A stretch of DNA of 64,000 nucleotides from Actinoplanes italicus (GTDB lineage Bacteria > Actinomycetota > Actinomycetes > Mycobacteriales > Micromonosporaceae). The notes under the pieces are model-generated. The model had not been told where the DNA came from. It made no database searches and saw only the letters and a program-made list of their open reading frames with translations. This document shows positions 43,283 through 52,693 of this stretch, piece after piece. The first letter of the stretch is position 1, and the number at the start of each line of letters is the position of its first letter. The stretch spans positions 62,001-126,000 of the forward strand of contig NZ_PVMZ01000027.1 in NCBI RefSeq assembly GCF_003001815.1, in the 5' to 3' direction. The translations under genes were made by a program, and so were the position numbers.

Positions 43283-43650
43283 AGATAGATCGCCTGATGG
43301 ACATTCTGGTGCGCTATCCGCAGGAGGCCGGGCTCACCGACGAGGAGCCGGCCGCCGTTCTGGACCGTTACCACACGCCGGACTTCGAGCTGATCAACGA
43401 TGGCGTGCTGCTGGACCGGCAGCGGCTGCTCGACCACATCACCCCGACCCGCAAGCGGGTTGCCGCCGTCCGCGTCGAGGTGGATCAGGCACTGGTCGAC
43501 GGTGACCAGGTCGCCGCCCGTACCCGGCTCGTCGCGCAGATGCGCAACGGGCGGACGATCGCCACGGAGATCTACATGTTCGGAGAGATGGCCGCGGACG
43601 GCCGGTTGCGCCGTGCGGTGCAGGCGACGCGGGCACTCCCGGCCGAGTGA
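43276..43650 (+). CDS. SnoaL/NTF2-like small protein
   Basis: A 124-aa protein from ATG 43276 (MSKIDRLMDIL), chosen by the predicted leaderless start; ATG 43252 would lie upstream of the promoter. The pattern YHTPDFELINDGVLLDRQRLLDHI and the central RTRLVAQMRNGRTIATEIYMFGEM fit an NTF2-like (SnoaL) fold. The role is unknown; control by the divergent TetR suggests response to a small molecule. Confidence 0.75.
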   Translation: MSKIDRLMDILVRYPQEAGLTDEEPAAVLDRYHTPDFELINDGVLLDRQRLLDHITPTRKRVAAVRVEVDQALVDGDQVAARTRLVAQMRNGRTIATEIYMFGEMAADGRLRRAVQATRALPAE

Positions 43651-43667
43651 CTCACCGGCGACGACGA

Positions 43668-43700
43668 GTGAGCCGCCACCCCGATGGGATGGCGGCTCAC
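43668..43700. terminator. Bidirectional hairpin between convergent genes
   Basis: GTGAGCCGCCA (43668-43678) and TGGCGGCTCAC (43690-43700) form a perfect 11-bp stem with an 11-nt loop, 18 bp after the SnoaL-like gene and 17 bp after the end of the convergent hydrolase gene. No long T-run follows. Confidence 0.65.
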
Positions 43701-43716
43701 GTACGGTGCCGGTGGG

Positions 43717-44754
43717 TCAGCCGAGCTTCACGTTGAAGATCGGGTTGGCGGCCAGCTTGCGGAACGCGGCCAGGCCGGCCTTGGTGCTGTCGATGCTGAT
43801 GTCCCGGTTGCCCTCGTCGTCGTTCTTCGTGTCGAAGTGCACGATCGCCTTGATCGCGGGCCGCTTGGTCAGCTGCGGGATGACGCTGTTGTACACCGCG
43901 GACTTGTCGGTGGTCCGGCCGATGCGGTGGTAACCGCCCCACTCGGCGATCATGATCGGCTTGCCGGCGTGCTTGGTGGTCGCCCACTCGTAGAAGCCGA
44001 GGCCGCCGCCCTTGGGCTTACGGTCCAGCAGGTCACCGAAGGTGCCGTAGTGGTAGTAACCCTTCTCGACCGAGACGTACGAGTCCAGGCCGATCCAGTC
44101 CACGACGTCGTCGCCCGGGTAGAGGTCCTTCCACCAGGACTGCGCCATCCACTTCTCGTTGCCCATGTAGGCCATGACGTTCACGACGTTGCCGGCGCCC
44201 TGGGCCCGCAGCCGCTTGATCGTGTGCCGGTACATGGCGGCGAAGTCCTTCGCCTCCCAGCCGGAGCCGCGCTTGGCCACGACATCGTTCTCCGGCTCGT
44301 GGTTGAGAACCAGGAAGACCTTCTTGTCGTACGCCTTGATGCGCTGAGCGAAGGCGTCGATGCGCCTGTTCTGCTCACCCTTGGCGACCTTGGCCCAGTT
44401 CGAGCCGTACGCGATCTTCCAGTTGAGCAGCAGCACCCGGGGCTTGGCCGGGTCCTTGGTCATGGCGATCTCGGCCTTGGTCGGGAACGGCTCGTCACCC
44501 TTGTGGTACGTGTGGAAGATCGTCGCGGTCCGGCCGCTCAGCTTCTCCCAGTTCTTGTGCTCCACGTCGCGCGGCTTGCTGGTGAAGCCACCAGCGGCGC
44601 CACCCCACATCACGCCACAGGACGGCACGAGCTTGGCATCGGTGGTGCAGGATCCTGCTGCTGCGGCGGCCGCGGTCGGCGCCACAACGTTGGTGATACC
44701 CGCGATTACGGCGGTCAGAGCTGTCAGGAACATCGGCAGCTTGGCACGTCGCAA
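43717..44754 (-). CDS. Secreted GH26-like glycoside hydrolase
   Basis: A 345-aa exported enzyme. The TTG at 44754 is preferred because GGGGGAGAG lies just upstream and it gives a clean signal peptide (LRRAKLPMFLTALTAVIAG, cleavage after the Ala run); longer ATG starts have non-coding character. The barrel domain shows NHEPEND (acid/base Glu) and AEWGGY (nucleophile Glu), as in GH26 mannanases and related enzymes. The exact substrate is not clear. Confidence 0.8.
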   Translation of the reverse strand: MRRAKLPMFLTALTAVIAGITNVVAPTAAAAAAGSCTTDAKLVPSCGVMWGGAAGGFTSKPRDVEHKNWEKLSGRTATIFHTYHKGDEPFPTKAEIAMTKDPAKPRVLLLNWKIAYGSNWAKVAKGEQNRRIDAFAQRIKAYDKKVFLVLNHEPENDVVAKRGSGWEAKDFAAMYRHTIKRLRAQGAGNVVNVMAYMGNEKWMAQSWWKDLYPGDDVVDWIGLDSYVSVEKGYYHYGTFGDLLDRKPKGGGLGFYEWATTKHAGKPIMIAEWGGYHRIGRTTDKSAVYNSVIPQLTKRPAIKAIVHFDTKNDDEGNRDISIDSTKAGLAAFRKLAANPIFNVKLG

Positions 44755-44950
44755 AAAACTCTCCCCCGGTTTGTCCGGCGCATGTCCGCCGGGCATGGGA
44801 AAGAGATTCCAGGTCGTGGGGTGCGGGACCAGTGCCCGTGCCGGTGCCGCACGGTTGCGCGTTTCCAGCCCCCGGGGCGAGCGACTCGCCACGGGTGATC
44901 GGCCACCTGAAGGCGGGGTTTACGGTCTTGTGGAAGCGCGAGGAGGCAGC

Positions 44951-45658
44951 ATGGCCACGCACCCGGACGAGCCGCACGACGAATCCGTCGCCGGACGCCT
45001 GAACTGGTTGCGCGCCGGGGTACTGGGCGCGAACGACGGCATCGTGTCGACCGCCGGCCTGGTCGTCGGCGTCGCCGGCGCCACCACCGCGGCCGGCCCG
45101 ATCCTGACCGCCGGCATCGCGGGCCTGGTCGCCGGTGCGGTGTCGATGGCGCTCGGCGAGTACGTGTCGGTGAGCAGCCAGCGCGACACCGAGAAGGCAC
45201 TGCTGGACAAGGAGCGCCGCGAGCTGGCCGAGTTCCCCGAACAGGAGCTCGAGGAACTCATCGCGCTGTACGAGCAGAAGGGCCTGAGTCCCGGCACCGC
45301 CCGGCAGGTGGCGATCGAGCTGACCGCCCGCGACGCCTTCGCCGCACACGCCGACGCCGAGCTGCACCTGACGCCGGACGAGCTGACCAGCCCCTGGCAG
45401 GCCGCGATCGCGTCGGCGATCGCGTTCACCACGGGTGCGCTGCTCCCACTGGTGGCGATCCTGATGCCGCCAACGGGCCTGCGGGTGCCCGTGACGTTCG
45501 CCGTGGTGGTCGCCGCGCTGGCCGGGACCGGATATCTCAGCGCCCGCCTCGGCGGGGCCCGCCCGCTGCGGGCGGTGCTGCGCCTGGTGTGCGGAGGCGC
45601 GCTGGCCATGGCGGTGACCTTCGGCGTCGGCGCGCTGGTCGGCAGCACGGCCATGTGA
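44951..45658 (+). CDS. VIT/CCC1-family membrane transporter
   Basis: A 235-aa protein from ATG 44951 with AGGAGG upstream. It has the VIT1/CCC1 layout: LRAGVLGANDGIVSTAGLVVGVAGA in the first helix, SMALGEYVSVSSQRDTEKALL, a cytoplasmic acidic metal-binding region (ELEELIALYEQKG...) and three C-terminal helices. Members move Fe2+ or Mn2+ out of the cytosol. Confidence 0.9.
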   Translation: MATHPDEPHDESVAGRLNWLRAGVLGANDGIVSTAGLVVGVAGATTAAGPILTAGIAGLVAGAVSMALGEYVSVSSQRDTEKALLDKERRELAEFPEQELEELIALYEQKGLSPGTARQVAIELTARDAFAAHADAELHLTPDELTSPWQAAIASAIAFTTGALLPLVAILMPPTGLRVPVTFAVVVAALAGTGYLSARLGGARPLRAVLRLVCGGALAMAVTFGVGALVGSTAM

Positions 45659-45703
45659 GCGGACGTCGTTCGCCGGTTGGCGAGCTCGCCTCGTGCCCCC
45701 GGC

Positions 45704-47652
45704 TCAGTCGCTCTGGCCCGTCACCACGGCGAGCAGCCTCTCCTCGATGGTGGTGGCATCGGTCAGGCGGAGCAGCGTCCAGCCGTTCCTCGCCGCCCAT
45801 TCGTCCTTGATCCGGTCGCGACGCCGTACCCCGTCGAACAGCGCGTCGGCCACCTCCTGCGACATCGATCCCCACCTGACCGGGCGGCTGTGCTGAATGC
45901 CGTCGAACTCGATGAGCAGGCGTTGCTCGACGAGCGCGAAGTCGAACGCCAGAGGCCGGATGTCCCGGCAGTCGTGGTCCCGCCACTGATGCTCGTAGCG
46001 CAGGCCGAGCGCGCTCAGATGACGGGCGACCGCGCTCTCGCCTTTCGAGGTCGAGCAACGTGGGCATCCGCTGCCGGCGAGATGCACGGGTGGAACCTGA
46101 AGGAACCGGCCGTGCCGGGGGCAGCCGATGGCGACCCGCGTCATCGCGTTGCGGTAGTCGACGCTCGAATAGTCGTAGGTGTCTCCGTGCACGACACGAG
46201 ACCGGGTGACGAACAGATCCGTGGTGCCGGCGATCGCGATCCGTCGTGCCTGCACCCCACACGACGGGCAACCGGATCCGTTGAGGTGGCTGGCCGGCGT
46301 CTGCTGGAACTCACCGTGTTCCCGGCAGAGGATCGTCACCTTGACATGCGACCCGGCGAACACCGTGCCGCCGTAGTCGAACCTGCTGCCGTGAACGACG
46401 AAGGCTCGTTCGAGGAAGGCCTCGAGGTTCCCTGCCCGCGCGACGGAGATGCGGCGGAATCCGCACTCGGGACAACCCTGACCGCCCAGATGCGCGTTGG
46501 GAGCCTGGCGGAACGGGCCGTGCTCGGTGCAGACGATCGTGACCGCGACATGGCTGCGCGTGTAGTCGACCCGTGAGTAGTCGTACGTGTCACCGTGCAC
46601 GTCGCGGGCCTTGCCCACGAACGACGCCGTCGTGCCCGCTTTGGATTCGCCGATGGCGCGGTTACCGCAGACCGGGCAGCCGCACCCGGCCAGGTGGCTG
46701 GACGGGACCTGCTCGAACGGCCCGTGCTCGGTGCAGACGATCGTCACCTTGTTCTGGCTGCGGTGGTACTCGACCCGCGAGTAGTCGTACCGTTCGCCGT
46801 GCACGCGTAGCGCCTTCGTCATGAACGCCTCGACGGTGTCGGCGCGCCCGCGGGCGTTGCTCTCCCGCGCGCAATCAGGACAGCCCTGACCGTTCAGATG
46901 ACCGTTCGGCGTCTGCGGAACCCGCCGTGGGCGGGACAGACGATCACCACCTCACGCTGCGCCCGCACATACTCGACCATCGAGTAGTCGTAGGTGTCGC
47001 CGTGAACCGTCCTGGCCTTGCGCACGAACTCCCCGGTCGAGCTGGTGTGGCTCCGGGAGCGCGCCACGTTGGCGCACGCCGGGCAGCCGGAGCCTCTGAG
47101 GTGGCTACCGGGAAGCTGCTCGAACGGCCCGTGGTCCCCGCAGACGATCGTCACATCGGTCTGACTGTCGACGTACCGGACTTCGGCGTACGAGTAGCGG
47201 TCACCGTGCGCCTCGGCCGCCGCGGCGAGGAACTCGTCCGTACTTCCCCTGCGAGCGAGACCTCGTTCCCGGTCAGCGCATCGCGGACACCCTGCCCCGG
47301 ACATGTGGCCGTCGGGCACCTGGAGGAACGGCCCGTGATCGCCGCAGACGATCGTGACGCCGGTCCGGTTGTTGACGTATTCGACCCTTGAGTAGTCGTA
47401 CCGGTCGCCGTGGACCCGGCGGGACCTGTCGATGAAGAGGTCGCTGGTCAGCCTCACCCGGCCACCGCAGGAGGCGCAGCCCTGGCCGAACAGGTGTTTA
47501 GCCGGTGTCTGCTGGAAGCCGCCGTGTTCAGGGCAGATGATCGTCACCTTGACCTGGCTGTTCACATAGAGGGTCTGCGAGTAGTCGTACCGGTCGCCGT
47601 GCCTCTCCCGGGCCCGGGCGACGAACTCGACAGCGGTGAGTCGTTGCGCCAC
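45704..47652 (-). pseudogene. Tandem zinc-ribbon (DUF723-like) array fused to a Vsr-like nuclease, one frameshift
   Basis: Read across one shift near 46918, the gene encodes about 650 residues from GTG 47652. Eight repeats of about 55 residues plus a 13-residue linker (period 68 in repeats 2-7) share the frame HGDxYDYSxVxY, VTIVC-x2-HGxFxQxPx2HLxGxGC-x2-C. Each keeps one Cys-His pair, one His and one Cys-Cys pair, so each should bind zinc. The C-terminal domain (about the last 115 residues) has FDFALVEQRLLIEFDGIQHS, RRRDRIKDEWAARNGW and LLRL, as in Vsr/DUF559-type endonucleases with the catalytic acidic residues kept. The break lies inside repeat 4 (HGGF then QTPNGHLNG) and fits loss of one base in a GC run. 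It could be a real mutation, programmed, or a sequencing error. Confidence 0.85.
46055..47628 (-). repeat. Eight-copy coding repeat array
   Basis: This is the DNA of the eight zinc-ribbon units. The period is about 204 bp for the central copies. The copies differ at many codons, so the array is not recent, yet spacing and zinc ligands are strictly conserved. Confidence 0.8.
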
Positions 47653-47866
47653 CGCACCACCGTACGGACCCCGGGCCCGGCGGTCATGACCGGTGACCGC
47701 CGGTGAAGCCCCAGAACCGGGCACAGGAGCCACGGGCGGGACGATGTGTGGCACATCGCAACCGTTGTCGACCGGCCATCAGCGACATACCGTCATCGAT
47801 AGATGCTTCCGCGTGACCACACCGCGAAGCCCTCCGAGATGATCCCCCTGGAAGGCCTGGTCCCCC

Positions 47867-49324
47867 ATGCGCCGTCTCCCCCTGCGCGCCCTCGTCCTGG
47901 CCGGTTCCCTGCTGCTGAGCATGGTGCTGCCGCCGGTCTCCCCCGCCCACGCCACCCCGCCGACCATGGCGAGCCGGATGGCCGCGGTCCAGTCCGCGAA
48001 GACGATCAACTACTACCCGTCCAACGCCGGGTGGACGTTCATGTGGACCAATTTCGACCCGGTCCGCATCGACGCGGACCTGACCAGGGCCGCCGCGCTC
48101 GGCGCCACCAACGTGCGGGCGATCATCTTCCCGCAGACCTTCGGATATCCCACACCGGCTCCGGCGTACGCCCAGAAGCTCAGCCAGTTCATCGGCATCG
48201 CGGACACGCACGGCCTGAGCGTCAAGCTGACGCTGTTCGACTGGTGGTCCGGCTACTCCGACGTGGCGAACAGCATCACCTGGGCGCAGTCCCTGGTGAC
48301 GCCGTACGCCACGGATCCGCGCGTGATCGCCGTCGAGGTGAAGAACGAGTTCCAGCCCGGTGACGCCGCCGCGGTCACCTGGGTCCGTCAGGTCATCCCG
48401 GCGATCCGTACCGTCGCTCCTGCCATGCCGTTGACCCTGTCCGTCGACGGAGGCACCGGCGCCACCGGGATGGCGAGCATCAGGTCGCAGCTGGCCACCA
48501 CTCCGCTGGACTACTACGACTTCCACTTCTACGGCGCCTCGGAACGCTCCCTGGCCGAGATCCGCCGCGCCCAGAACGCGGTGGCCCCCGACCCGATCGT
48601 GATCGGTGAGACCGGCGTCAGCACCCACACCGGCACCGAGGGCGAACAGTCCGCCTATCTGGCCCGGGTGTTCCGCGCGTCCTTCGAGGCCGGTGTCGGC
48701 TCGGTGGCGCCGTGGACGCTCAACGACTTCGCCGCGGGCGCGATCCCGCCGAACTCGGCGGTGTCCACCATGCCCGCCCAGTACAAGTTCGGCCTGTACC
48801 GCACCGACACGACCGCGAAGAGCAGCGCGTCGGTCACCGGTACCGCGTGGACGACCGGGACCACCTCGAACAGCGTGCTGAACCTGGGCTTCGAGTTGCC
48901 GCTGATCGACTCGCCGTGGCGCAACTACCAGCCTGCCGCAGGCACCGCCGCGATCACGTCGGAGTCGTCGCGTACCGGCAGCAAGTCGGCCCGGTTCCAC
49001 GGCACGACCCGTAACGGCAGCAACCTGCCGTCACTGCTCACCTCGCCGGTCACGCCGGTTCAGGGCGGTCATCAGTGGCACGCGGAGGCGTACGCCCGCG
49101 GGGTCTCCGCCACCGGGATCACCGAGATCGCGCTGAGCTGGTTCGACATCAACGGCGCCTGGATCAGCCAGAACACCTCGAACCGCCTGCCGGTCGGGAA
49201 CTCGAGCTGGACCCTGTTGTCGGTGGACGCCGTCGCCCCGGCCACGGCGACGAGTGTCCAACTGCACCTGAAGTCGGGCGACAACACCGGGACCGTCTAC
49301 TTCGACGACGTCGCGATCTCGTGA
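47867..49324 (+). CDS. Secreted GH5-like cellulase with C-terminal carbohydrate-binding module
   Basis: A 485-aa exported protein. The signal peptide MRRLPLRALVLAGSLLLSM...AHA is followed by a TIM-barrel catalytic domain (about 35-320) with NEFQPGD (acid/base Glu in the N-E pair) and VIGETGVSTH (nucleophile Glu), matching clan GH-A/GH5. A jelly-roll domain at about 340-485 (SVLNLGFELP...SGDNTGTVYFDDVAIS) resembles CBM4_9-like carbohydrate-binding modules. No CebR-type box was found upstream, unlike the GH6 and CBM2 genes. Confidence 0.85.
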   Translation: MRRLPLRALVLAGSLLLSMVLPPVSPAHATPPTMASRMAAVQSAKTINYYPSNAGWTFMWTNFDPVRIDADLTRAAALGATNVRAIIFPQTFGYPTPAPAYAQKLSQFIGIADTHGLSVKLTLFDWWSGYSDVANSITWAQSLVTPYATDPRVIAVEVKNEFQPGDAAAVTWVRQVIPAIRTVAPAMPLTLSVDGGTGATGMASIRSQLATTPLDYYDFHFYGASERSLAEIRRAQNAVAPDPIVIGETGVSTHTGTEGEQSAYLARVFRASFEAGVGSVAPWTLNDFAAGAIPPNSAVSTMPAQYKFGLYRTDTTAKSSASVTGTAWTTGTTSNSVLNLGFELPLIDSPWRNYQPAAGTAAITSESSRTGSKSARFHGTTRNGSNLPSLLTSPVTPVQGGHQWHAEAYARGVSATGITEIALSWFDINGAWISQNTSNRLPVGNSSWTLLSVDAVAPATATSVQLHLKSGDNTGTVYFDDVAIS

Positions 49325-49382
49325 TGATCTCAGTTGATCATTATTGATAGACTAACTTGCGCTGCCATCCAATACTCTAGGG

Positions 49383-50717
49383 ATGGATGTGAATACGGGG
49401 GGTAGCTCCGCCGAGGGACCCGCGGATGTCGTCGTCGAGCTGACCGCAGCCGAAGCCGCGTCCGGTACTCCAAAGACGATCACGCCGCCGAACGGCGAGC
49501 CCGTCATGATCTATTTCCCGCCGGGCGCCCAGGACGGCATGGTGCAGAACGTCGACCTGCCGTGGGTCGACCCGGCCACCGGATCGGCGACCACCCGGAC
49601 CGTGTCGGTGTTGATCCGGGTCGTTCCCGGCGGTCCGCTCCCGCCGTACGGCCCGCCGCCCGGTCCTCCCGGATATGCGCCGCCCGGCTACGCCCAGCCC
49701 GGCTATCCCCCGCCCGGCTTCGCCGCGCCCGCCCAGCCGCGGTTCGGCACCCGCGCCCGGGTCATCGCCGGTGCTCTGGGCATCGTCCTCATCGGCGGCC
49801 TGTGCCTGGTGCCGACCCTGTTCCGGGGCAGCGACGCCAAGACCACCGGGAGCAGCACCACGACGACCACGGCCGCGGCCGATCCGACCGCGGAGGCCGT
49901 CGTCACCAGCCCACCGCTGGATCCGGCGTCGTTCCAGAGCGCGCTCGACGCGGCCAACCAGCAGCTGACCGACGGCATCAACAAGCTGCGGCAGGCCACC
50001 ACGCCCAAGGCGGTGTCCGCTGCCGCCGACGACCTCGCCCTCACGGTCAGCTCCCAGGCGTCGTCGCTGTCGGCGATGACGCCGCCGGAGGGCGCCGCCA
50101 CGGCGCACCGCGACCTCGTCGACGCCCTGTCTGCCTTCGAGGACGACATGACGGCGGTGTCCAGCTCCGCCGACAGCCGCAACGTCTGCACCGGTGGCTC
50201 CGCGAGCGCCGAACTCAGCCGGACCGAGGGCGCCGCCGATCTGCGGACCGCGATCGGGGCACTCGCCGCCGCCGACCCGGCCGCGAAGTTCAAGTTCGGG
50301 TCGTTCCTTCCGGGGCCGACCAAGGACCAGAACCGCCGCAAGGCCAACGGCAGCTACATCACCCGCACGACCGGCGGCAGCGGCCAGCTCAAGATCGACA
50401 ACGGCAACAACGTCGACACCGTGGTCAAGCTGGTGAAGGTGGGGTCCAAGAAGCCGGCGGTCTCGGTCTACGTGCGAGGCACCAAGAAGGTCACGACCGG
50501 CCGCATCAAGGACGGCACCTACCAGGTGTTCACCTCGTCGGGCGCCGACTGGGACGGCAAGCGGTTCGCACGCAACTGCCAGTTCAGCAAGTTCGACTCG
50601 AACATGAAGTTCACCACCACATCCCGGCAGTACACGATCTGGGAGATCGGCCTGAAGACGCGCCTCGGCGGGAACGTGCGATCGTCCGAAGTCGACCCCG
50701 ACTCGTTCCCGGACTGA
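49383..50717 (+). CDS. DnaJ-C-like, Pro-rich single-pass membrane protein
   Basis: A 444-aa protein. The N-terminus (VVVELTAAEAASGTPKTI...PPGAQDGMVQNVDLP) resembles the beta-sandwich of DnaJ C-terminal substrate-binding domains without a J domain. A Pro/Gly/Tyr-rich segment, one transmembrane helix (about 125-147), a Ser/Thr linker, and an extracellular helical plus beta region follow. A -10 TACTCT (49373-49378) ends five bases before the ATG, pointing to leaderless expression. The function is unknown. Confidence 0.75.
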   Translation: MDVNTGGSSAEGPADVVVELTAAEAASGTPKTITPPNGEPVMIYFPPGAQDGMVQNVDLPWVDPATGSATTRTVSVLIRVVPGGPLPPYGPPPGPPGYAPPGYAQPGYPPPGFAAPAQPRFGTRARVIAGALGIVLIGGLCLVPTLFRGSDAKTTGSSTTTTTAAADPTAEAVVTSPPLDPASFQSALDAANQQLTDGINKLRQATTPKAVSAAADDLALTVSSQASSLSAMTPPEGAATAHRDLVDALSAFEDDMTAVSSSADSRNVCTGGSASAELSRTEGAADLRTAIGALAAADPAAKFKFGSFLPGPTKDQNRRKANGSYITRTTGGSGQLKIDNGNNVDTVVKLVKVGSKKPAVSVYVRGTKKVTTGRIKDGTYQVFTSSGADWDGKRFARNCQFSKFDSNMKFTTTSRQYTIWEIGLKTRLGGNVRSSEVDPDSFPD

Positions 50718-50738
50718 CAAGACCAAGGACCGAAGCAG

Positions 50739-50784
50739 AACGGCCCGGTCGTACGGCGAATCGCCGCACCACCGGGCCGTTTTG
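50739..50784. terminator. Intrinsic-like terminator between convergent genes
   Basis: AACGGCCCGGT (50739-50749) pairs perfectly with ACCGGGCCGTT (50771-50781), followed by TTT on the plus strand and by a short T-run on the other. It serves the gene ending at 50717 and the convergent one ending at 50798. Confidence 0.8.
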
Positions 50785-50797
50785 CGGTCCGTGAATG

Positions 50798-51565
50798 TCA
50801 GGCGGGGGTGGCGAACACCTGGGTCCAGTACTGGGTGCCCGAGGACGACTTGGCGATACCGACGCCGATCTCCTCGAAGCCGCAGTTGAGGATGTTGGCC
50901 TTGTGGCCGGGGCTGTTCATCCAGCCGTCCATGACACTGGCCGCGCTGGTGTAGCCGGCGGCGACGTTCTCACCGAGCCCCCGCCACTTGTAGCCCGCCG
51001 CGGTGACCCGGTCACCCATGCTCGCCTCGCCGGGCAGCTGGTGCGACATGGTGTTCTGGTCCGCCTGCAGGTCGGTGTGCTTCTGCGCCGCCTCCACGAG
51101 ATTCGACTCGCTGCTGAGCGCCGAGCAGCCGGCCTTCGCCCGTTCGACGTTGACCAGTCGCAGCACCTCACCGGCAGCCGTGGACGAGCCGGGAGTGGAA
51201 CCGCCACCGGACGGCGCCTGGGTGGTCCTGGTCGGCGCGGTGGTGCGCCGCTTGGCCGTCGACGAGGCCGGCTTCGACTGCGTACGGCTCGGGGTGGCGC
51301 TCGCTTTCGGTGACGCTGATGCCGATGCGCTGGCCGAGGGCGATGTCGGGGCGGACGGCGACTCGGTCGCCGACGTGTCGGTGGTGTCGGCGTCCGTGAC
51401 GGCGTCGGCCGTGATGCTGGTGTCGGGGGTGGTCGAGGCGAGACTGATCTCCCGGTCCCCGGAGCCGGTGCCCGCAATGATCGTCGCCGAGCCGGCTCCG
51501 ATCAGCCCCAGGGCCCCGATGGTCGTCAGGATGTAGCGGGTCCGCCGGTTGGAAGGGCTCGGCAC
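50798..51565 (-). CDS. Secreted CAP/SCP-domain protein
   Basis: A 255-aa protein from GTG 51565. A signal-anchor helix (about 10-30) and a long Ser/Thr/Ala-rich linker (about 45-130) lead to a CAP domain with VNVERAKAGC, HTDLQADQNTMSHQL, GENVAAGY, GWMNSPGHKANIL and the C-terminal WTQVF. The conserved His and Glu of the CAP cavity are present. The role is extracellular; bacterial CAP proteins have no settled function. Confidence 0.9.
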   Translation of the reverse strand: MPSPSNRRTRYILTTIGALGLIGAGSATIIAGTGSGDREISLASTTPDTSITADAVTDADTTDTSATESPSAPTSPSASASASASPKASATPSRTQSKPASSTAKRRTTAPTRTTQAPSGGGSTPGSSTAAGEVLRLVNVERAKAGCSALSSESNLVEAAQKHTDLQADQNTMSHQLPGEASMGDRVTAAGYKWRGLGENVAAGYTSAASVMDGWMNSPGHKANILNCGFEEIGVGIAKSSSGTQYWTQVFATPA

Positions 51566-51721
51566 GAACTATTCACCTCGTCGACTCGTCTGACAGCGAT
51601 CGCGCCGGACTCCCGGGTTCCGAAAGTTCCAGCCGACTCACTATTCATGCCCACCGCGACGAAAGATCTTTTCTAAGGAAGCCTTAAGGCTCGACTCAGC
51701 CAAAGCTAACGGTCCGCGCTC

Positions 51722-52375
51722 TCAACGGCCGTGGCGGTCCCGGAGCGGAGCCTTCACGCCGCCGGACAGCGGCGAGTCGTGAAGCTCGAGACTGTCCAGT
51801 TGTACCCGCTCGGGCACGTCGAAGACGAGCTTGCCGGACACCTTCTCGCCGGGGCCGAGTTTCTGCAGGAACGCTTCGGCGCCGCCGTTGACGTACAGGC
51901 CGGCCAGTTCGTCGCTGTCGTAGGTGGCACCGGAGGTGTCGTACGCTGTCTGGGCGCGTCCCAGGAAGTACTTCGAACCGTCGCCGATGTTGCGCACGGT
52001 CAGCCCGACGATGCAGAACTTCCCGTCGGCGGTCCGCTTGAGGCGTTTGAGGCTGACCGTCGCCGAGGAACAGTCCACCCGGGTGACGGCGAACTCGAAC
52101 TTCCCGTCACGTACCGCCTCGCCGAAGGCCGGCCCCGCTTTCACCGGATCCGTCTTCACCGGATCCCCTTTCCGCGGCGCCGCTTGCGCCGGCGCCGCGG
52201 AGGTGGCCGTCGCGTCGGCCGGCCGCCCGTTGCTGAACCGCTCCGCCGCGATCCCCGCCGCGAACAGGGCGACCACGACGACGCCCGAGACCACGACCGC
52301 CACCGTCACCTTGACCGGCGAGACACCTCTGGCGGCACGAACCGGCCGCCGCTGCTGACGAAGGTCGTGCGACAT
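51722..52375 (-). CDS. DUF4352 membrane-anchored extracellular protein
   Basis: A 217-aa protein. A short cytoplasmic tail and one transmembrane helix (about 22-44) are followed by a DUF4352 immunoglobulin-like domain with DGKFEFAVTRVDC, FCIVGLTVRNIGDGS, QTAYDTSGATYDSD and GEKVSGKLVFDVP. Such domains occur in exported actinobacterial proteins of unknown function. It starts at ATG 52375. Confidence 0.88.
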   Translation of the reverse strand: MSHDLRQQRRPVRAARGVSPVKVTVAVVVSGVVVVALFAAGIAAERFSNGRPADATATSAAPAQAAPRKGDPVKTDPVKAGPAFGEAVRDGKFEFAVTRVDCSSATVSLKRLKRTADGKFCIVGLTVRNIGDGSKYFLGRAQTAYDTSGATYDSDELAGLYVNGGAEAFLQKLGPGEKVSGKLVFDVPERVQLDSLELHDSPLSGGVKAPLRDRHGR

Positions 52376-52693
52376 CTGACCGCTCCAGGTGGCTCACCGA
52401 ATTCCCTCCCTCACTGTCAGCCACGAAGCGATATCAAAGCAGTAATCGGACCCGATCGGCGGCATTGTTCGCTCGAAAGGACATCCAGCCCTCATCGGCA
52501 CCGGGCGAGCCGCCTGCTAGATTCCTGTCGGAAGGCCGGCCCGGTGGAGGGCCGCTGACGTGTCGCCACCCTCGGGCCCGGTACCCCGCAGGCGACGCGG
52601 TGAAGGTGTGGCGCACCTATCCACCAACTCCACGTTCACGGATCTGATGGTTCCTCGTGTGACAGCGCCGACCGGGCGGCCCGAAAGGTCACG
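52376..52693. other. Intergenic gap with a possible promoter
   Basis: No gene is supported in these 318 bp. TAGATT at 52518-52523 could be a -10 box for the rightward gene at 52694. A GC-rich hairpin-prone stretch (GGCCGGCCCGGTGGAGGGCC) lies next to it. Confidence 0.35.

Noticed and set aside
45704..47652. The repeat array as CRISPR or minisatellite
   Set aside because: The period is about 204 bp, copies are divergent in DNA and conserved in protein, and there are no spacers.
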